DNA of 49,353 nt, from positions 1-49,353 of the forward strand of contig JAAXWW010000003.1 in NCBI GenBank assembly GCA_013334765.1, written 5' to 3'. Below the pieces are notes generated by a model. It was given only the letters and a program-made list of their open reading frames with translations. It searched no databases and had not been told where the DNA came from. How positions within the stretch are numbered: the stretch's first letter is position 1; each line of letters opens with the position of its first letter. Positions 1-10,735 of this stretch are shown piece after piece. Origin of the DNA: Candidatus Moraniibacteriota bacterium. GTDB lineage: Bacteria > Patescibacteriota > Minisyncoccia > Moranbacterales > UBA2206. Made by a program: the position numbers and the translations under genes.

Positions 1-52
1 TGGATAGGTTGAGTTCGGCAATGAGGTAATACCCGATTTCTTTGGCTTTCAT
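1..52 (-). CDS. N-terminus of a truncated CDS (MKAKEIGYYLIAELNLS...)
   Basis: ATG at 52-50 on the minus strand, open to the window edge; only about 17 codons visible. Confidence 0.35.
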   Translation of the reverse strand, partial: MKAKEIGYYLIAELNLS

Positions 53-138
53 GGGAGAGATAGATATTGGTTAATTCGACTCCCTAGCCTAGCATAGGGG
101 TGTCCAATATGTATCTCATCTTATTCATGCGCGGGTTC

Positions 139-179
139 ATAAAAAGCCGGCTGCCTTCTTCGGATAGCCGGCTTTTTAT
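139..179. terminator. Bidirectional intrinsic terminator downstream of the HtrA-like gene
   Basis: AAAAAGCCGGCT...AGCCGGCTTTTT perfect inverted repeat with A/T tracts on both sides. Confidence 0.9.
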
Positions 180-196
180 GAAATTTGCGAGCGATG

Positions 197-1375
197 CTAA
201 AGAGTGATGGGAACAGTCATTTCCTCCCCGTTGCGTATCAGGGTCAGCTCTATCCGGTCTCCGGTCTTGTGCCCATAGATGATGTCCGAAAGGCTTTTTC
301 CTGAAGCTATCTTTTCTCCGGAAACCGCGGTTATGATATCCCCCATCCTGAGCCCGGCTTTGTCAGCCGGCGAATCGGCTATTATGGCGAGCCCCTGCTG
401 GCCTGAGGCGGAATAGATCAGCGCGCCGGCTGTGACTTTCAGCCTGTTGGCGAGTGCGTATGTTTTGGTGATCGGAACATAATAGATTCCGAGATCAGCA
501 TTGTTGGCGATGTCCTTCCTGATTTCCTTGTCTATGATCGTCCTTACCTTGTTCGAAGGTATCTGGAAGGAAACGGTTTTCCCGTCGATCTGGGTTTCAC
601 CATTTATGCCTATCACTTGACTTGAGTAGTCGACAACCGGACCTCCTATGAAAATTTCGAGGTTGTCGATATCGGATTCGAACACTCCCTCGAGCTTCTC
701 GGAAGAAGAGATTGATTTTCCGGCTATGTTGAAAGCCGGGTTGAAATCGCGCAGTATTCCCGAAGCGAAGCTGTTGCCGTATTCGCCGAAGCTGTTGCCG
801 ATCGTCACTATTTTTTCCCCTGCTTTGGCATCATCCGAATTGCCGAACGAAACCACGGGCAGATTAGCAGCTTCTATCTTGAGGAAGGCCAGGTTGCTGT
901 ATGAATCGACATCCAGAAGCGTCGCGTCATAGGAATTGCCGTCTCCCGTAAGAACCACATATTTGAAACTCTTCGGATCAGTTTCATTGAGATATGTCAT
1001 GATCATCCCGTCGCTTGTGACTATGACTCCGGTCCTGTTCTTAGGAAAAGGCGCTTGCTGCTGATTCTTTGCCTGAGTCACGGCTTTCCGGTCCGGATCA
1101 GGGAAATATGCGATATTCACCACCGAAGAAGCGCTTTGGCTGGCGATCTTATTGAGAGAGCTCTCTTCCTTTATGTACACCTGCTCGGTCTTGTTGATGA
1201 CCGTCACGTCATCGGAAAGGCTGCTCAGGAATTTGCTCTTGGAAAAAAAGTCCGTTGATTGGAGATGCGGGAAAATGAACCTATCGGCAGTTATCCCGCT
1301 TATTCCGGATAGCAGGATGACGATTGCCGCTAAGGATATTTTTTTCGAGATGCTCATATTTTTTGAAAAAATCAA
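197..1375 (-). CDS. HtrA/DegP-like protein with PDZ domain, predicted catalytically inactive
   Basis: N-terminal TM; trypsin-like fold motifs (GVIVTSDGMIMT, IGNSFGEYGNS, GGPVVD..VIGING) and C-terminal PDZ (SPADKAGLRMGDII); catalytic H, D and S positions substituted. Confidence 0.85.
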   Translation of the reverse strand: MIFSKNMSISKKISLAAIVILLSGISGITADRFIFPHLQSTDFFSKSKFLSSLSDDVTVINKTEQVYIKEESSLNKIASQSASSVVNIAYFPDPDRKAVTQAKNQQQAPFPKNRTGVIVTSDGMIMTYLNETDPKSFKYVVLTGDGNSYDATLLDVDSYSNLAFLKIEAANLPVVSFGNSDDAKAGEKIVTIGNSFGEYGNSFASGILRDFNPAFNIAGKSISSSEKLEGVFESDIDNLEIFIGGPVVDYSSQVIGINGETQIDGKTVSFQIPSNKVRTIIDKEIRKDIANNADLGIYYVPITKTYALANRLKVTAGALIYSASGQQGLAIIADSPADKAGLRMGDIITAVSGEKIASGKSLSDIIYGHKTGDRIELTLIRNGEEMTVPITL

Positions 1376-1382
1376 TGCTTAT

Positions 1383-2123
1383 TTATATCACAGGGGTCCA
1401 TTTCGAAGTGAGAAGCACGAGCAGTATCAGGAAAGAGAAGAAAATAGCGTTGGCAACCACCCTTTTCCGGCTCAGAAGATTGAGAAAATAGCTTTGGACA
1501 GTGTCCCAAAGCATATAATAGAGTATAAGAGCGATCACTCCCGTCGTCAAATAGCCGAAAGGCCAGAAGTTCATGGTCCAGATCATTTCCGCCATCAGCA
1601 GTCCCAGGAGGAAGCTATAGGCGAAAACGAGGCGTTTGTCCTCGCTTTTTATTATGGAAAAATGCTGATAAGTGACCAGCGAAGTCACGACCAGATAAGA
1701 TAACATCAGCAAGTAAAGCGGAACCATGAAATTGAGATAGATGCCATAGAACCCGGCATAGGTGAAGAATATGACCGTGGAAGTAGCTGCCATATTCATG
1801 CCCCTGGCAGTCTGATCACCCTCATATCTTTCAAGGCGGTATATGCCAAGAAGCATCATGTAGTACATGAATGTCGTCAGGAATATGAATATCTGCTGTT
1901 CATAGGGAAGGCCCACCAGATAGAGCAGTGCTGCCGATGAGATGACGAAGAGGACCGGCAATATGGAGAATCTCAGTTTCTTGCCCAGCTTGCGGCCCTC
2001 TTGAAAGGCGAAAAAAATCAGGAAGAGGATGACCGCGAAGACGTATTCGTGCTTAATGACGATGAACTCGAGACCGAGAAGGAAGGTAATGCTTGAAATC
2101 AGGATAGCCAGCTTTAAAAACAT
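1383..2123 (-). CDS. Polytopic membrane protein, about 7 TM segments, unknown function
   Basis: ORF of 246 aa with repeated hydrophobic segments. Confidence 0.75.
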   Translation of the reverse strand: MFLKLAILISSITFLLGLEFIVIKHEYVFAVILFLIFFAFQEGRKLGKKLRFSILPVLFVISSAALLYLVGLPYEQQIFIFLTTFMYYMMLLGIYRLERYEGDQTARGMNMAATSTVIFFTYAGFYGIYLNFMVPLYLLMLSYLVVTSLVTYQHFSIIKSEDKRLVFAYSFLLGLLMAEMIWTMNFWPFGYLTTGVIALILYYMLWDTVQSYFLNLLSRKRVVANAIFFSFLILLVLLTSKWTPVI

Positions 2124-2136
2124 AATGAGGATTTGA

Positions 2137-4755
2137 TTATTGGACTTTGAATTCTAGTTTTCCCCGCGCGACTTCGACTTTGACCTTGTCCGAATCTTTT
2201 ATCTTGTTCTCGATGATGAGAAGGGCGAGGCGGTTCATGATTTCGTTCTGGATAATCCTTTTGAGCGGACGCGCGCCATAAGCAGGATCGAATCCTTTTT
2301 TCGCCAGATATTCCTTGGCTTCTTTGGAAAGTTTCAGCTTTATGTTCTTCTGATCCAGCCTTTCCTGTATCTTCTCAAGCTGCAGGCTGACGATTTTCCT
2401 GAGCATCGACGGCGTGATCGGATGGAATATTATGGTCTCATCCATCCTGTTGAGGAATTCGGGCTTGAAATTCTCACGGAGAGTCCGCAGGACCTTCTGC
2501 TTCATTTCGTCTTCCGCGATCATTTCATTGCCCTTCTCTTCGGAAAATCCGAGCCCTGATTTGTATATGATATCGGAACCCAGATTGGAAGTCATTATGA
2601 TCACAGTGTTTTTGAAATTGACCTTGCGTCCCTTGGCATCCGTAAGATTGCCTTCGTCAAGGATCTGGAGCATCATGTTGAACACTTGAGGATGGGCTTT
2701 TTCGATCTCATCGAAAAGTATGACCGAATAAGGTCTTCTTCTCACCAGTTCCGTCAGCTGTCCGCCTTCCTCGTATCCAACATAGCCCGGAGGGGATCCG
2801 ATCATTTTCGAGACGCTGTGCGATTCCATATATTCGCTCATATCCACCCGGATCATTGCCTGTTCGTCGTTGAAAAGGAATTCAGCCAGGGCTTTGGCTA
2901 GTTCCGTTTTTCCAACTCCAGTGGGTCCCAGGAAGATGAATGATCCAATCGGCTTCTGCATCTCCGAAATGCCTGAGCGCGATCGCCTGATGGCGTTCGA
3001 AACGGCCGAGATGGCCTCTTCCTGTCCGACAACCCGCTTGCCGATCTCTTCTTCCATGCGCACCAGCTTATGCGCTTCGTTTTCGAGTATTTTCGACACC
3101 GGGATGCCTGTCCAGCGAGCTACTACCTTGGCGATGTCCTCCTCGGTCACCTCTTCCTTGAGGATCGGATTCTTGCTCTGGATCTCTTCCAGCTTGTTCT
3201 TTTCGGCAATCGTCTTCTTTTCGATCTCGGGAATCTTTCCATAGCGGATTTCGGCAACCTTGTCGAGTTCCAATTTCCTTTCCGCGATTTCAGCTTCAAG
3301 CCTCAGCTTGTCTATTTCTTCCGAATGCTTGCGGATATTGATGATCAGTTCCTTCTCGGCTTTCCATTGAAGGAGTATCTTGCCTTCCTTCTCTTTTATT
3401 TCAGCCAGCTTCTTGTTGAGCTCCCGGATCTTCTTCTTGGCATCTTTCCCCGTTTCCTTTTCAAGCGCTTTTCTTTCGATTTCCATCCTGCGGATGAGCC
3501 TTTCGGCTGAGTCTATCTCGACCGGCATGGAATCGATTTCCATCCGAAGAGCGCTTGTGGCCTCGTCGATGACATCCACTGCCTTGTCAGGAAGGAACCT
3601 GTCGGTTATGTATCTGTCGGAAAGGATCGCTGCTTCCCTGATAGCAGCATCCGTTATCTTGACGCCATGATGGACTTCGTAGCGCTCTTTGAGCCCGCGA
3701 AGAATCGCGATCGTATCGTCGATAGTCGGCTCTCCGACCAGGATCGGCTGGAATCTTCTTTCAAGCGCCGCGTCTTTCTCGATATATTTCTGATATTCCT
3801 TGGTTGTCGTGGCTCCGATCATGCGCAGCCGTCCTCTTGAAAGGGCAGGTTTCAGCATATTCGAAGCGTCCAGAGCCCCCTCGATCGCTCCCGCTCCGAC
3901 CAATGTGTGCAACTCGTCTATGAATAGGATGTATTTCCCCGATGCCCGATCGACTTCGTTTATGATCGCTTTGAGCCTGTCTTCGAATTCGCCTCGGAAT
4001 TTCGTTCCGGCAAGAAGCGACCCGAGGTCAAGCGACATGAGCTTCTTGTCTTTCAGCGTTTCCGGGACATCTCCGTCGGCAATCCTCTGCGCCAAGCCTT
4101 CGACGATGGCCGTTTTTCCTGTTCCGGCCTCTCCGATGATGACCGGATTGTTCTTAGTCCTGCGGCTCAGTACCTGCATGACCCTTCTTATTTCATTATC
4201 GCGCCCGATCACCGGATCGAGTTTCTTTTCCCTAGCAAGCTTGGTGAGGTCGATAGTGTATTTGTCCATGACCTGGAACTTGCTTTCTGGATCAGGGGAA
4301 TCGACTCGCTGAGTTCCTCTTATTTCAGACATGATTTTCAATACACCTTCATAGTTCAGCTTGCTGGCTTCCAGGAATTTCTTAGCTTTCGTGTTCGTGT
4401 CAAGAAGGGAAAGGAACAGATGCTCGGTTGAAATGTATTCGTCGCCGATCTTGCCCGCTTCCTTTTCAGCATTGTTGAGAACCATGACCAGTTCGGGAGT
4501 TATGAATATCTGCATCGCGCCGCCTTCGATAGGAGGAGCCTTATACTTCCCGATCTGCTTCATCGCGTCCGCCTTCATCTTTTCGAGATCGATTTCCATT
4601 TTCTTGATCATGGTCGGAACAATGGAATCATCCTGCGTTATGAGCGCATAAAGCAGATGGAAGACATCCACCTGCTGCTGGTTGTTTTCAAGGGCTATTT
4701 CCTGAGAGCGCCTCAGGACGTCCTGAGATTTGGTTGTAAGTCTTCCTAGGTCCAT
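2137..4755 (-). CDS. clpB: ATP-dependent chaperone ClpB (Hsp100)
   Basis: Clp-N repeats, two Walker A motifs ([16 protein letters not shown]), coiled-coil middle region, C-terminal NRMDE and YGARPLKR motifs. ORF track starts at 4794; start at [11 protein letters not shown] (4755) preferred. Confidence 0.93.
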   Translation of the reverse strand: MDLGRLTTKSQDVLRRSQEIALENNQQQVDVFHLLYALITQDDSIVPTMIKKMEIDLEKMKADAMKQIGKYKAPPIEGGAMQIFITPELVMVLNNAEKEAGKIGDEYISTEHLFLSLLDTNTKAKKFLEASKLNYEGVLKIMSEIRGTQRVDSPDPESKFQVMDKYTIDLTKLAREKKLDPVIGRDNEIRRVMQVLSRRTKNNPVIIGEAGTGKTAIVEGLAQRIADGDVPETLKDKKLMSLDLGSLLAGTKFRGEFEDRLKAIINEVDRASGKYILFIDELHTLVGAGAIEGALDASNMLKPALSRGRLRMIGATTTKEYQKYIEKDAALERRFQPILVGEPTIDDTIAILRGLKERYEVHHGVKITDAAIREAAILSDRYITDRFLPDKAVDVIDEATSALRMEIDSMPVEIDSAERLIRRMEIERKALEKETGKDAKKKIRELNKKLAEIKEKEGKILLQWKAEKELIINIRKHSEEIDKLRLEAEIAERKLELDKVAEIRYGKIPEIEKKTIAEKNKLEEIQSKNPILKEEVTEEDIAKVVARWTGIPVSKILENEAHKLVRMEEEIGKRVVGQEEAISAVSNAIRRSRSGISEMQKPIGSFIFLGPTGVGKTELAKALAEFLFNDEQAMIRVDMSEYMESHSVSKMIGSPPGYVGYEEGGQLTELVRRRPYSVILFDEIEKAHPQVFNMMLQILDEGNLTDAKGRKVNFKNTVIIMTSNLGSDIIYKSGLGFSEEKGNEMIAEDEMKQKVLRTLRENFKPEFLNRMDETIIFHPITPSMLRKIVSLQLEKIQERLDQKNIKLKLSKEAKEYLAKKGFDPAYGARPLKRIIQNEIMNRLALLIIENKIKDSDKVKVEVARGKLEFKVQ

Positions 4756-4774
4756 ATGGCGGATTTTTCCGGTT

Positions 4775-6148
4775 TTACTGAGCTCTTTCTTCAAGCGTCA
4801 CATTCAGACTCTCTTCCTGGCCTTTGTGCCAGATCTTGAGGGATATCGTGTCGCCTTTCTTGTATTTCGAAATGAGATCCGAAAGGCTGTTTTCCTTATC
4901 TATCTTGGTTCCGTTTATTTCCAGGATGACATCGTTCTCGACTATTCCGGCTTTGTCAGCAGGAGAGCCTGGAATGACAGCGAAATCAGTTATGGCGTCC
5001 CCTCTCACAACCAATGCGCCATAGCTATATGGAAGGCTTATCTGTTTCTGAAGCGCGGTGTCAACCGGGATATACCTGATTCCGATATAGGGAACGGATA
5101 TTTTGCCAGTAGTCTTGACTTCCTCGACTACCTTCTCGATCTGTTTAGACGGAAGGGCAAAGCCTATGTTCTGGGCTCCTTGCGCCATCGCCACATTGAC
5201 CCCGATGACTTGCCCATTGATATCCAGAAGAGGGCCGCCTGAATTTCCCGGATTGATAGCTGCGTCAGTCTGAACGATATTGGACAGGTTCTCGGTATCG
5301 GAACTGCCGATACCTCCGCCGGCGGTCAGGTTCCTTTTCAGTCCTGAAATGATCCCCTTGCTGACAGTATTGGAAAATTCACCCAGCGAATTGCCGATAG
5401 CGATAACAGTCTGACCGATTTTCAAGGAATCGGAATCCCCGAAGCTGAGAGTCGGATAATCGTTCCCGTCGATCTTTATTATGGCAATGTCATTAGTCGG
5501 ATCGATTGCTAGGACTTTGGCAGGATGTTCCTGGTCGTCCGATGTTATGACTGTGTAGTCAGCTGAAGTGTCGGAAACGACATGCTTATTGGTCACTATC
5601 ATCCCATCGCTGGTTATGAGGAAGCCGCTGCCGCCGCCGATGGTCTCTTTCTGTGCCGCGCCCTGGTTCGATCCGGGATCATTCTGGCTTTGAGGGGTAG
5701 TGGTTGAACCGGACGAACCGCTTCCGCCGCCGAACGGATCAAAGAAGTTCGGGAAATCGAACGGATTGGAAAAGAAATCCTGAACCTTAGGAACATCCTT
5801 TGAAATGACGATGCTTACCACGGCCGGAGACGCGTTGTTGACCACATCGATAACAGCCGAGTCCTCTTCGACTATCTTTTCCCTTGATACCTGGACGTTG
5901 CTTTGATTGTTTGAAGACACGTGGAACAGCTTGTCTGATATTTTAGAGAAAAACGAATTGCTGCCTACGCCGGCAACGAATCCGAAAAACGAACCGAACA
6001 CCGAGGAAACGACTATCGTCAGCACGATCATTCCAGCCAGAAAATACTTTCCTTGCGTCAATCCGCCGATTCGCTTTTTGGCGATCGGTTCGTCCTGATA
6101 TTCTTTTTTGTTATCATCCAGGTTTTCCATATGTTTGAAGTCCTTCAT
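4775..6148 (-). CDS. HtrA/DegP-family serine protease with PDZ domain
   Basis: Intact triad motifs [28 protein letters not shown] domain; N-terminal TM. Confidence 0.95.
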   Translation of the reverse strand: MKDFKHMENLDDNKKEYQDEPIAKKRIGGLTQGKYFLAGMIVLTIVVSSVFGSFFGFVAGVGSNSFFSKISDKLFHVSSNNQSNVQVSREKIVEEDSAVIDVVNNASPAVVSIVISKDVPKVQDFFSNPFDFPNFFDPFGGGSGSSGSTTTPQSQNDPGSNQGAAQKETIGGGSGFLITSDGMIVTNKHVVSDTSADYTVITSDDQEHPAKVLAIDPTNDIAIIKIDGNDYPTLSFGDSDSLKIGQTVIAIGNSLGEFSNTVSKGIISGLKRNLTAGGGIGSSDTENLSNIVQTDAAINPGNSGGPLLDINGQVIGVNVAMAQGAQNIGFALPSKQIEKVVEEVKTTGKISVPYIGIRYIPVDTALQKQISLPYSYGALVVRGDAITDFAVIPGSPADKAGIVENDVILEINGTKIDKENSLSDLISKYKKGDTISLKIWHKGQEESLNVTLEERAQ

Positions 6149-6243
6149 GCCGCATTAAGATACGGCTGAAGAAAGCGAGTTTATTGATTGATAGCATCTG
6201 TACCGCCCTTTCAGAAAGAGCGGAAAAAAACTACCAAGCCTTG

Positions 6244-6441
6244 CTATTCGACTGAGATGGCGCCAGTCGGGCAGCTGTCGGCTACCCCCTTGCAATCGCA
6301 CTCGATGCATTCTTCGGCGATGACATGCGATTTCCCGTTTTCCAGCTTGAAAACTTTCGGACAAAGCGACTCGCATGTCCCGCAGCCGATGCACAGTTCT
6401 TCGCTCACTTTTGCTTTTGGCATATCTTTTTTTCTGCACAC
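6244..6441 (-). CDS. Ferredoxin (4Fe-4S)
   Basis: CIGCGTCESLCPK ... CIECDCKGVADSCPTGAI. Confidence 0.85.
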   Translation of the reverse strand: MCRKKDMPKAKVSEELCIGCGTCESLCPKVFKLENGKSHVIAEECIECDCKGVADSCPTGAISVE

Positions 6442-6525
6442 TTTCCGGGTATCGGAATGAGCCAGAGTTTTAAAAATTTATTTTCAAAATATATTCTTCG
6501 TCAAAAATATTTTCCGCGCTTTCCT

Positions 6526-7575
6526 CTAGAAAAGGACAGAGATGTCATCGGGGGAATTCCTGTCCAAGTTTTCTTCGAAATTCTTCAATTGCCTGTCTTT
6601 GAAATCGACGCCCCCTGTTTCGTTGTTCCAATACGCACCCTTGAGGAGAACGTTCACCTTCAGGTCTTTTTCCTTCTCAGTAAGCCATTCTGGCAGGTTC
6701 TTAGCCCTCACGAATACCTGTTTGAGCTTCACCTTATCCACTCCGTCCTGAGTGCTTTTATCTTCAAGAAGGACGATATGGAAACCGAGGCCGCTCTCAA
6801 TTATACCGCTTTTCTCCCCTTTGTTCAAGAGGAATACCGTTTTGGATATCTCCGGAAGCATCTGATCGGCAGTGAACCATCCCAAATCGCCCCCGTTTTG
6901 GGCGCTTTCGCCTTCCGAATACTCCTTGGCAGCATCTTCTAAAGATTTTCCGCTATCGATGTCAGCCAGGACTGCTTCTATTTTTTCCTTGGCTTTCCTG
7001 TTTGCCGGATCGTTCTGCCGGATGTCTTCAGCCAGCCTTTCCCTATACAGATCCGGCTTCACTATGTTCTTTTCAAAATCGGCCATGGTCCAGCCATAGA
7101 GCTTCTTGAGATTGTCAGTCACCTGCTGCTCGCTCCCGTATTCCTGCATCTTTTCTTTCACGCTCCCCGAGACATCCTTATCGGAAACACGGATGCCTCT
7201 TTTTTTGGCTTCGGTTTCAACGATCCTGTTTTCAATCAGTTTGTTGAGGATATTCTTCTCCTTTATCCTGAGACGTTTCACTCCCTGGTCGGTAGTGAAG
7301 TCCACGCGCATCCCGATAGACGAGAAATCCTGAGCTTCATAGAATCTCCTTGCTGCCAAAAGATCGGATTCGAGCTTGCCGACAGTGACAATATCGGTTC
7401 CCCATATCGCAGCCGGATAAGGGAACACCTTCGCAGTCGCCCTGGTTACGGAATTGTTCATCCCGAATCCATAGATAAGGATTCCGATCATGAAAACCCA
7501 GATGAAAAACAGGACGAAAAAGGAGATTGCCAGCCTTATGATGTCGATGTTTTTTTCTGCCATTTTTTTTCTCAT
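6526..7575 (-). CDS. SurA/PrsA-like peptidyl-prolyl isomerase (parvulin), membrane-anchored
   Basis: N-terminal TM, SurA_N-like region, parvulin core (EYSEGESAQNGGDLGWFTADQMLPE... SGLGFHIVLLEDK). Confidence 0.88.
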   Translation of the reverse strand: MRKKMAEKNIDIIRLAISFFVLFFIWVFMIGILIYGFGMNNSVTRATAKVFPYPAAIWGTDIVTVGKLESDLLAARRFYEAQDFSSIGMRVDFTTDQGVKRLRIKEKNILNKLIENRIVETEAKKRGIRVSDKDVSGSVKEKMQEYGSEQQVTDNLKKLYGWTMADFEKNIVKPDLYRERLAEDIRQNDPANRKAKEKIEAVLADIDSGKSLEDAAKEYSEGESAQNGGDLGWFTADQMLPEISKTVFLLNKGEKSGIIESGLGFHIVLLEDKSTQDGVDKVKLKQVFVRAKNLPEWLTEKEKDLKVNVLLKGAYWNNETGGVDFKDRQLKNFEENLDRNSPDDISVLF

Positions 7576-7585
7576 TTTTTTGCGT

Positions 7586-7987
7586 TCAATATTTGAAAAA
7601 ATAATCCAGCCATTTTTCCGGATTAGACACCTTGACGATGATTTCCTGACGATTAGTCTCAGCTCCCGCTACTTCCCGGGTCTTGACCTGCTCCGGCTGG
7701 ATAACGACCGCGGCTTCGCCTGGGCGCTGCAGATTGAGCTTATCCTTGGCTTCCTTTTCCTGATAGTCGCTGCTTCCAAGATATGACAGCTTGTCGGAAA
7801 GGATAGCATTGTCTTTCTGGATCCTTTCCACTTCTTTCTGGAGAGAGCTTATCTCCTGTTGGATCTGCCTTTTGCGATAGTTCTCTTTGAATATGGCAAA
7901 AGAAATAAGGGCTATCGCCACGAAGCCCAGAAACAGGACGATCCTGGGAAGCCAGAATCCTTTTTCCTTGTCGTTTTTCATAGCCAT
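7586..7987 (-). CDS. Septum formation initiator-like protein (FtsB/DivIC)
   Basis: Single TM followed by coiled coil (KRQIQQEISSLQKEVERIQKDNAILSDKLSYL..YQEKEAKDKLNLQRPGE). Confidence 0.8.
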   Translation of the reverse strand: MAMKNDKEKGFWLPRIVLFLGFVAIALISFAIFKENYRKRQIQQEISSLQKEVERIQKDNAILSDKLSYLGSSDYQEKEAKDKLNLQRPGEAAVVIQPEQVKTREVAGAETNRQEIIVKVSNPEKWLDYFFKY

Positions 7988-7999
7988 AAGAATGGGATC

Positions 8000-8119
8000 C
8001 TAAAATTTGCTGGCTGTAAAAAGAGGAACCAGAGTGAAAGCTATCATCGATATGACAGCTATGAAAGAAACCGCCACCCAGATGATATAAAGTTTTTTAT
8101 GTCTTCTTTTGAGGCTCAT
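8000..8119 (-). CDS. 39-aa single-TM microprotein (MSLKRRHKKLYIIWVAVSFIAVISMIAFTLVPLFTASKF)
   Basis: Read directly; below the 60-aa track cutoff; basic N-terminus plus one TM; fills the lepA-ftsB gap. Confidence 0.6.
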   Translation of the reverse strand: MSLKRRHKKLYIIWVAVSFIAVISMIAFTLVPLFTASKF

Positions 8120-8178
8120 ATTGTTGATTTGATTATAACAGAATCAGTGCCTTTGGGCAAAACGCAGCTTAGCGGCTG

Positions 8179-9984
8179 CTATTTCTTGAGAACCGCCAAA
8201 AAGGCATCGGACGGAATGGAGACTTTTCCGATATTCTTCATTTTTTTCTTGCCTTTTTTCTGCTTTTCGAGAAGCTTCTTCTTTCTTGAGACATCCCCTC
8301 CGTACAATTTGGCGATAACGTCTTTCCGGAAAGCCTTGATTGTCTCGCGCGCGATTATCTTGCCTCCGATGGCGGCCTGAACGGCAATATTGAAGTTCTG
8401 CCTCGGAATGGCGTCCTTCAGTTTTTCAACCACTCTTTTGCCCTCATTGAAAGCCTTCTTTTCAGGAACGATGCGCGAAAAGGCATCGACTTTCTCTTCC
8501 GCTACCAGGATATCCAATTTCACGAGTTTGTTCTGACGATAATCCAAAAATTCATAGTTCATGGACGCATACCCTTGAGACGCGCTCTTGATATCGTCAT
8601 GAAGATTGGTGATGACATCAGTGAGAGGAGAATTGAACTCGAGTATCATGCGCTCAGAATCGAGATATTCCGTGTTGAGGTATTCGGCCCGGGTGTTCTT
8701 TATGACTTCCATGATGGCACCGAGATATCCGGACGGTGAAACGATTTCCAATTTGGCGTACGGCTCGAAAATCGCTTCGAAAGTCGACGGGTCAGGAAGT
8801 TCCGAAGGCGAATATATCTTCTTCCGCTCCTCGCTGCCGATCGTCTTGATCTCATAGACCACGCTCGGCGTCGTAATGGTCGGGCTGATATCGAATTCGC
8901 GCTCAAGCCTCGATTGGATTATTTCCAAATGAAGGAGTCCCAAGAAACCGCACCGGAAGCCGCGCCCGAGAGCCAGGTTGCTTTCCGGATCGAAAACGAA
9001 AGCGGCATCATTAAGCTTGAGCTTGTCCAAGGCATCCCGCATCAGGTTGTAGTCATCGCCTTCGATAGGATAGAAAGACGCATAAACCATCGGGCTGACT
9101 TCCTTGTATCCCGGAAGCGGCTGCACTGCTTCCTGAGACGGATCCTTCAAGACTCGCGGATGGGTTATGGTGTCTCCCACCCTGCAATATTCGACGCTCT
9201 TGAGCCCAGTCGCTATATATCCGATTTCTCCGGTCAGAAGGATGCCTGATTTCTGAAGATCAGGTTTGAAATATCCCACCTCGACCACGTCGCTCTTCGT
9301 GTCGGTCGCCATCATGTATATCTCATCGGACGGCTTTATTTCGCCGTCGATAACGCGCACATAAGCGACTACGCCTTTATAGGTATCGTATTTGGAATCG
9401 AAGACCAGTGCGCGGAGAGGTTTCTCCTTTTCGCCCTTGGGGCTCGGGATTATTTCCACGATCTTCTCCAGAAGCTTGTCCACTCCTTGACCGGTCTTTC
9501 CCGAGACTTCCAGGATATCCTCTTCTTTGCATCCGATGATATGGACGATTTCCCTTTTCGTTTCCGCGACATTGGCATTGGGAAGATCGATCTTGTTGAC
9601 CACCGGGATGATTTCTAGGTTGTGATCGATCGCCTGATAGAGATTGGCAAGCGTCTGCGCCTGAACGCCCTTCGTGGCATCCACCAGAAGGACCGCCCCT
9701 TCGACTGCCGCGAGGGAGCGCGAAACCTCATATCCGAAATCGACATGCCCCGGCGTGTCGATAAGGTTCAATATGTATTCGCTGCCATTCTGGCGATAGT
9801 TCATCCTGACCGGCTGCATCTTGATGGTTATGCCTCTCTCCCTTTCCAGATCCATCTGATCCAGAAGCTGTTCTTTCATCTTCCTGGTCTCGATTGTCCC
9901 GGTCATTTCCAAAAGCCTATCGGACAAGGTCGATTTTCCGTGGTCGATATGGGCGATGATGCAGAAATTCCTGATATTTTCCAT
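8179..9984 (-). CDS. lepA: Elongation factor 4 (LepA), translational GTPase
   Basis: MENIRNFCIIAHIDHGKSTLSDRLLE, DTPGHVDF, NKIDLP, LepA-type C-terminus. Track start at 10026; 9984 preferred. Confidence 0.95.
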   Translation of the reverse strand: MENIRNFCIIAHIDHGKSTLSDRLLEMTGTIETRKMKEQLLDQMDLERERGITIKMQPVRMNYRQNGSEYILNLIDTPGHVDFGYEVSRSLAAVEGAVLLVDATKGVQAQTLANLYQAIDHNLEIIPVVNKIDLPNANVAETKREIVHIIGCKEEDILEVSGKTGQGVDKLLEKIVEIIPSPKGEKEKPLRALVFDSKYDTYKGVVAYVRVIDGEIKPSDEIYMMATDTKSDVVEVGYFKPDLQKSGILLTGEIGYIATGLKSVEYCRVGDTITHPRVLKDPSQEAVQPLPGYKEVSPMVYASFYPIEGDDYNLMRDALDKLKLNDAAFVFDPESNLALGRGFRCGFLGLLHLEIIQSRLEREFDISPTITTPSVVYEIKTIGSEERKKIYSPSELPDPSTFEAIFEPYAKLEIVSPSGYLGAIMEVIKNTRAEYLNTEYLDSERMILEFNSPLTDVITNLHDDIKSASQGYASMNYEFLDYRQNKLVKLDILVAEEKVDAFSRIVPEKKAFNEGKRVVEKLKDAIPRQNFNIAVQAAIGGKIIARETIKAFRKDVIAKLYGGDVSRKKKLLEKQKKGKKKMKNIGKVSIPSDAFLAVLKK

Positions 9985-10077
9985 CTTTTTGGGCTTAAAA
10001 ATCATACTGATAACTGATGATTGCATAACTCCCCCTATTCTAGCAAGTATTTCGGATAATTGGAACTATCGCGATAA

Positions 10078-10124
10078 AAAAAGCCCTGCCCAGAAAAAAC
10101 TATTTTCAGTCTTCTGGGCAGGGC
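10078..10124 (-). terminator. Intrinsic terminator of the 10143-10550 gene
   Basis: GCCCTGCCCAGA/TCTGGGCAGGGC stem with T-tract on the minus strand. Confidence 0.9.
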
Positions 10125-10142
10125 AATATGAATATACGAGAA

Positions 10143-10550
10143 TCAATGAATCGTGGCATTGCTCGTAAATACGACGCGTACGTCGGGGCAAAGAAGATTC
10201 CTAGAACAATAATGGTCAAGTATCCATACACCATCAAGAACCAGCAACACCGGCATGCAGAAGCACTCGTAGAATTTTTCGCGTGGCGTATATATTGTCC
10301 CAGGAAAAATCAGCACCGAATATTCCCAGTCTCGAGGAATGCCTGCATGAATAAGTCCCAGCATATGAAGCTGTCCAGCAGGAACGAATCCCGCATTCAG
10401 CACACGACTCATAAAAGCGACATATTCCATGGACGGATTTTTGTCTGAGAAAAAGTTTCTGATAAAAAGCCGTTCTCCTCCTGTTATCCCTTGATTTTTA
10501 AGGAGCATCCTATCTTCGCATTGAGACGGGAGAGGATGTTCATGCGGCAT
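10143..10550 (-). CDS. Orphan small protein A (135 aa), paralog of the 10736-11209 product
   Basis: SD GAGGAGGG upstream of ATG, own terminator; shares GF-x-x-AGQLH...G[IV]P-x-x-W...F-x-GT[IL]-x-TPR with its neighbour. Confidence 0.72.
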   Translation of the reverse strand: MPHEHPLPSQCEDRMLLKNQGITGGERLFIRNFFSDKNPSMEYVAFMSRVLNAGFVPAGQLHMLGLIHAGIPRDWEYSVLIFPGTIYTPREKFYECFCMPVLLVLDGVWILDHYCSRNLLCPDVRVVFTSNATIH

Positions 10551-10661
10551 TTCGTGGTCCCTCCTCTACTTATTTTCGCAATAATTGCTTCCTTTTGTTG
10601 ATAATATCATAATGGGATAAATTTTTTATAAAGATTTAGTGCTTCCGACTGTTTTAGAAAT

Positions 10662-10710
10662 AAAAAATCCCCCACTCTCTCAGTTCCGTTGGAACTTTGA
10701 GAATGGGGGT
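10662..10710 (-). terminator. Intrinsic terminator of the 10736-11209 gene
   Basis: CCCCCA...TGGGGG extended stem preceded by A-tract on plus (T-tract on minus). Confidence 0.82.
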
Positions 10711-10735
10711 ATGATGCAGCAAGAGGGGGCGCTTG

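Noticed and set aside
6203-6229. Hairpin CCGCCCTTTCAGAAAGAGCGG near the end of the ferredoxin gene as a terminator
   Set aside because: The A-tract lies on the wrong side for either strand to give a U-tract after the stem.
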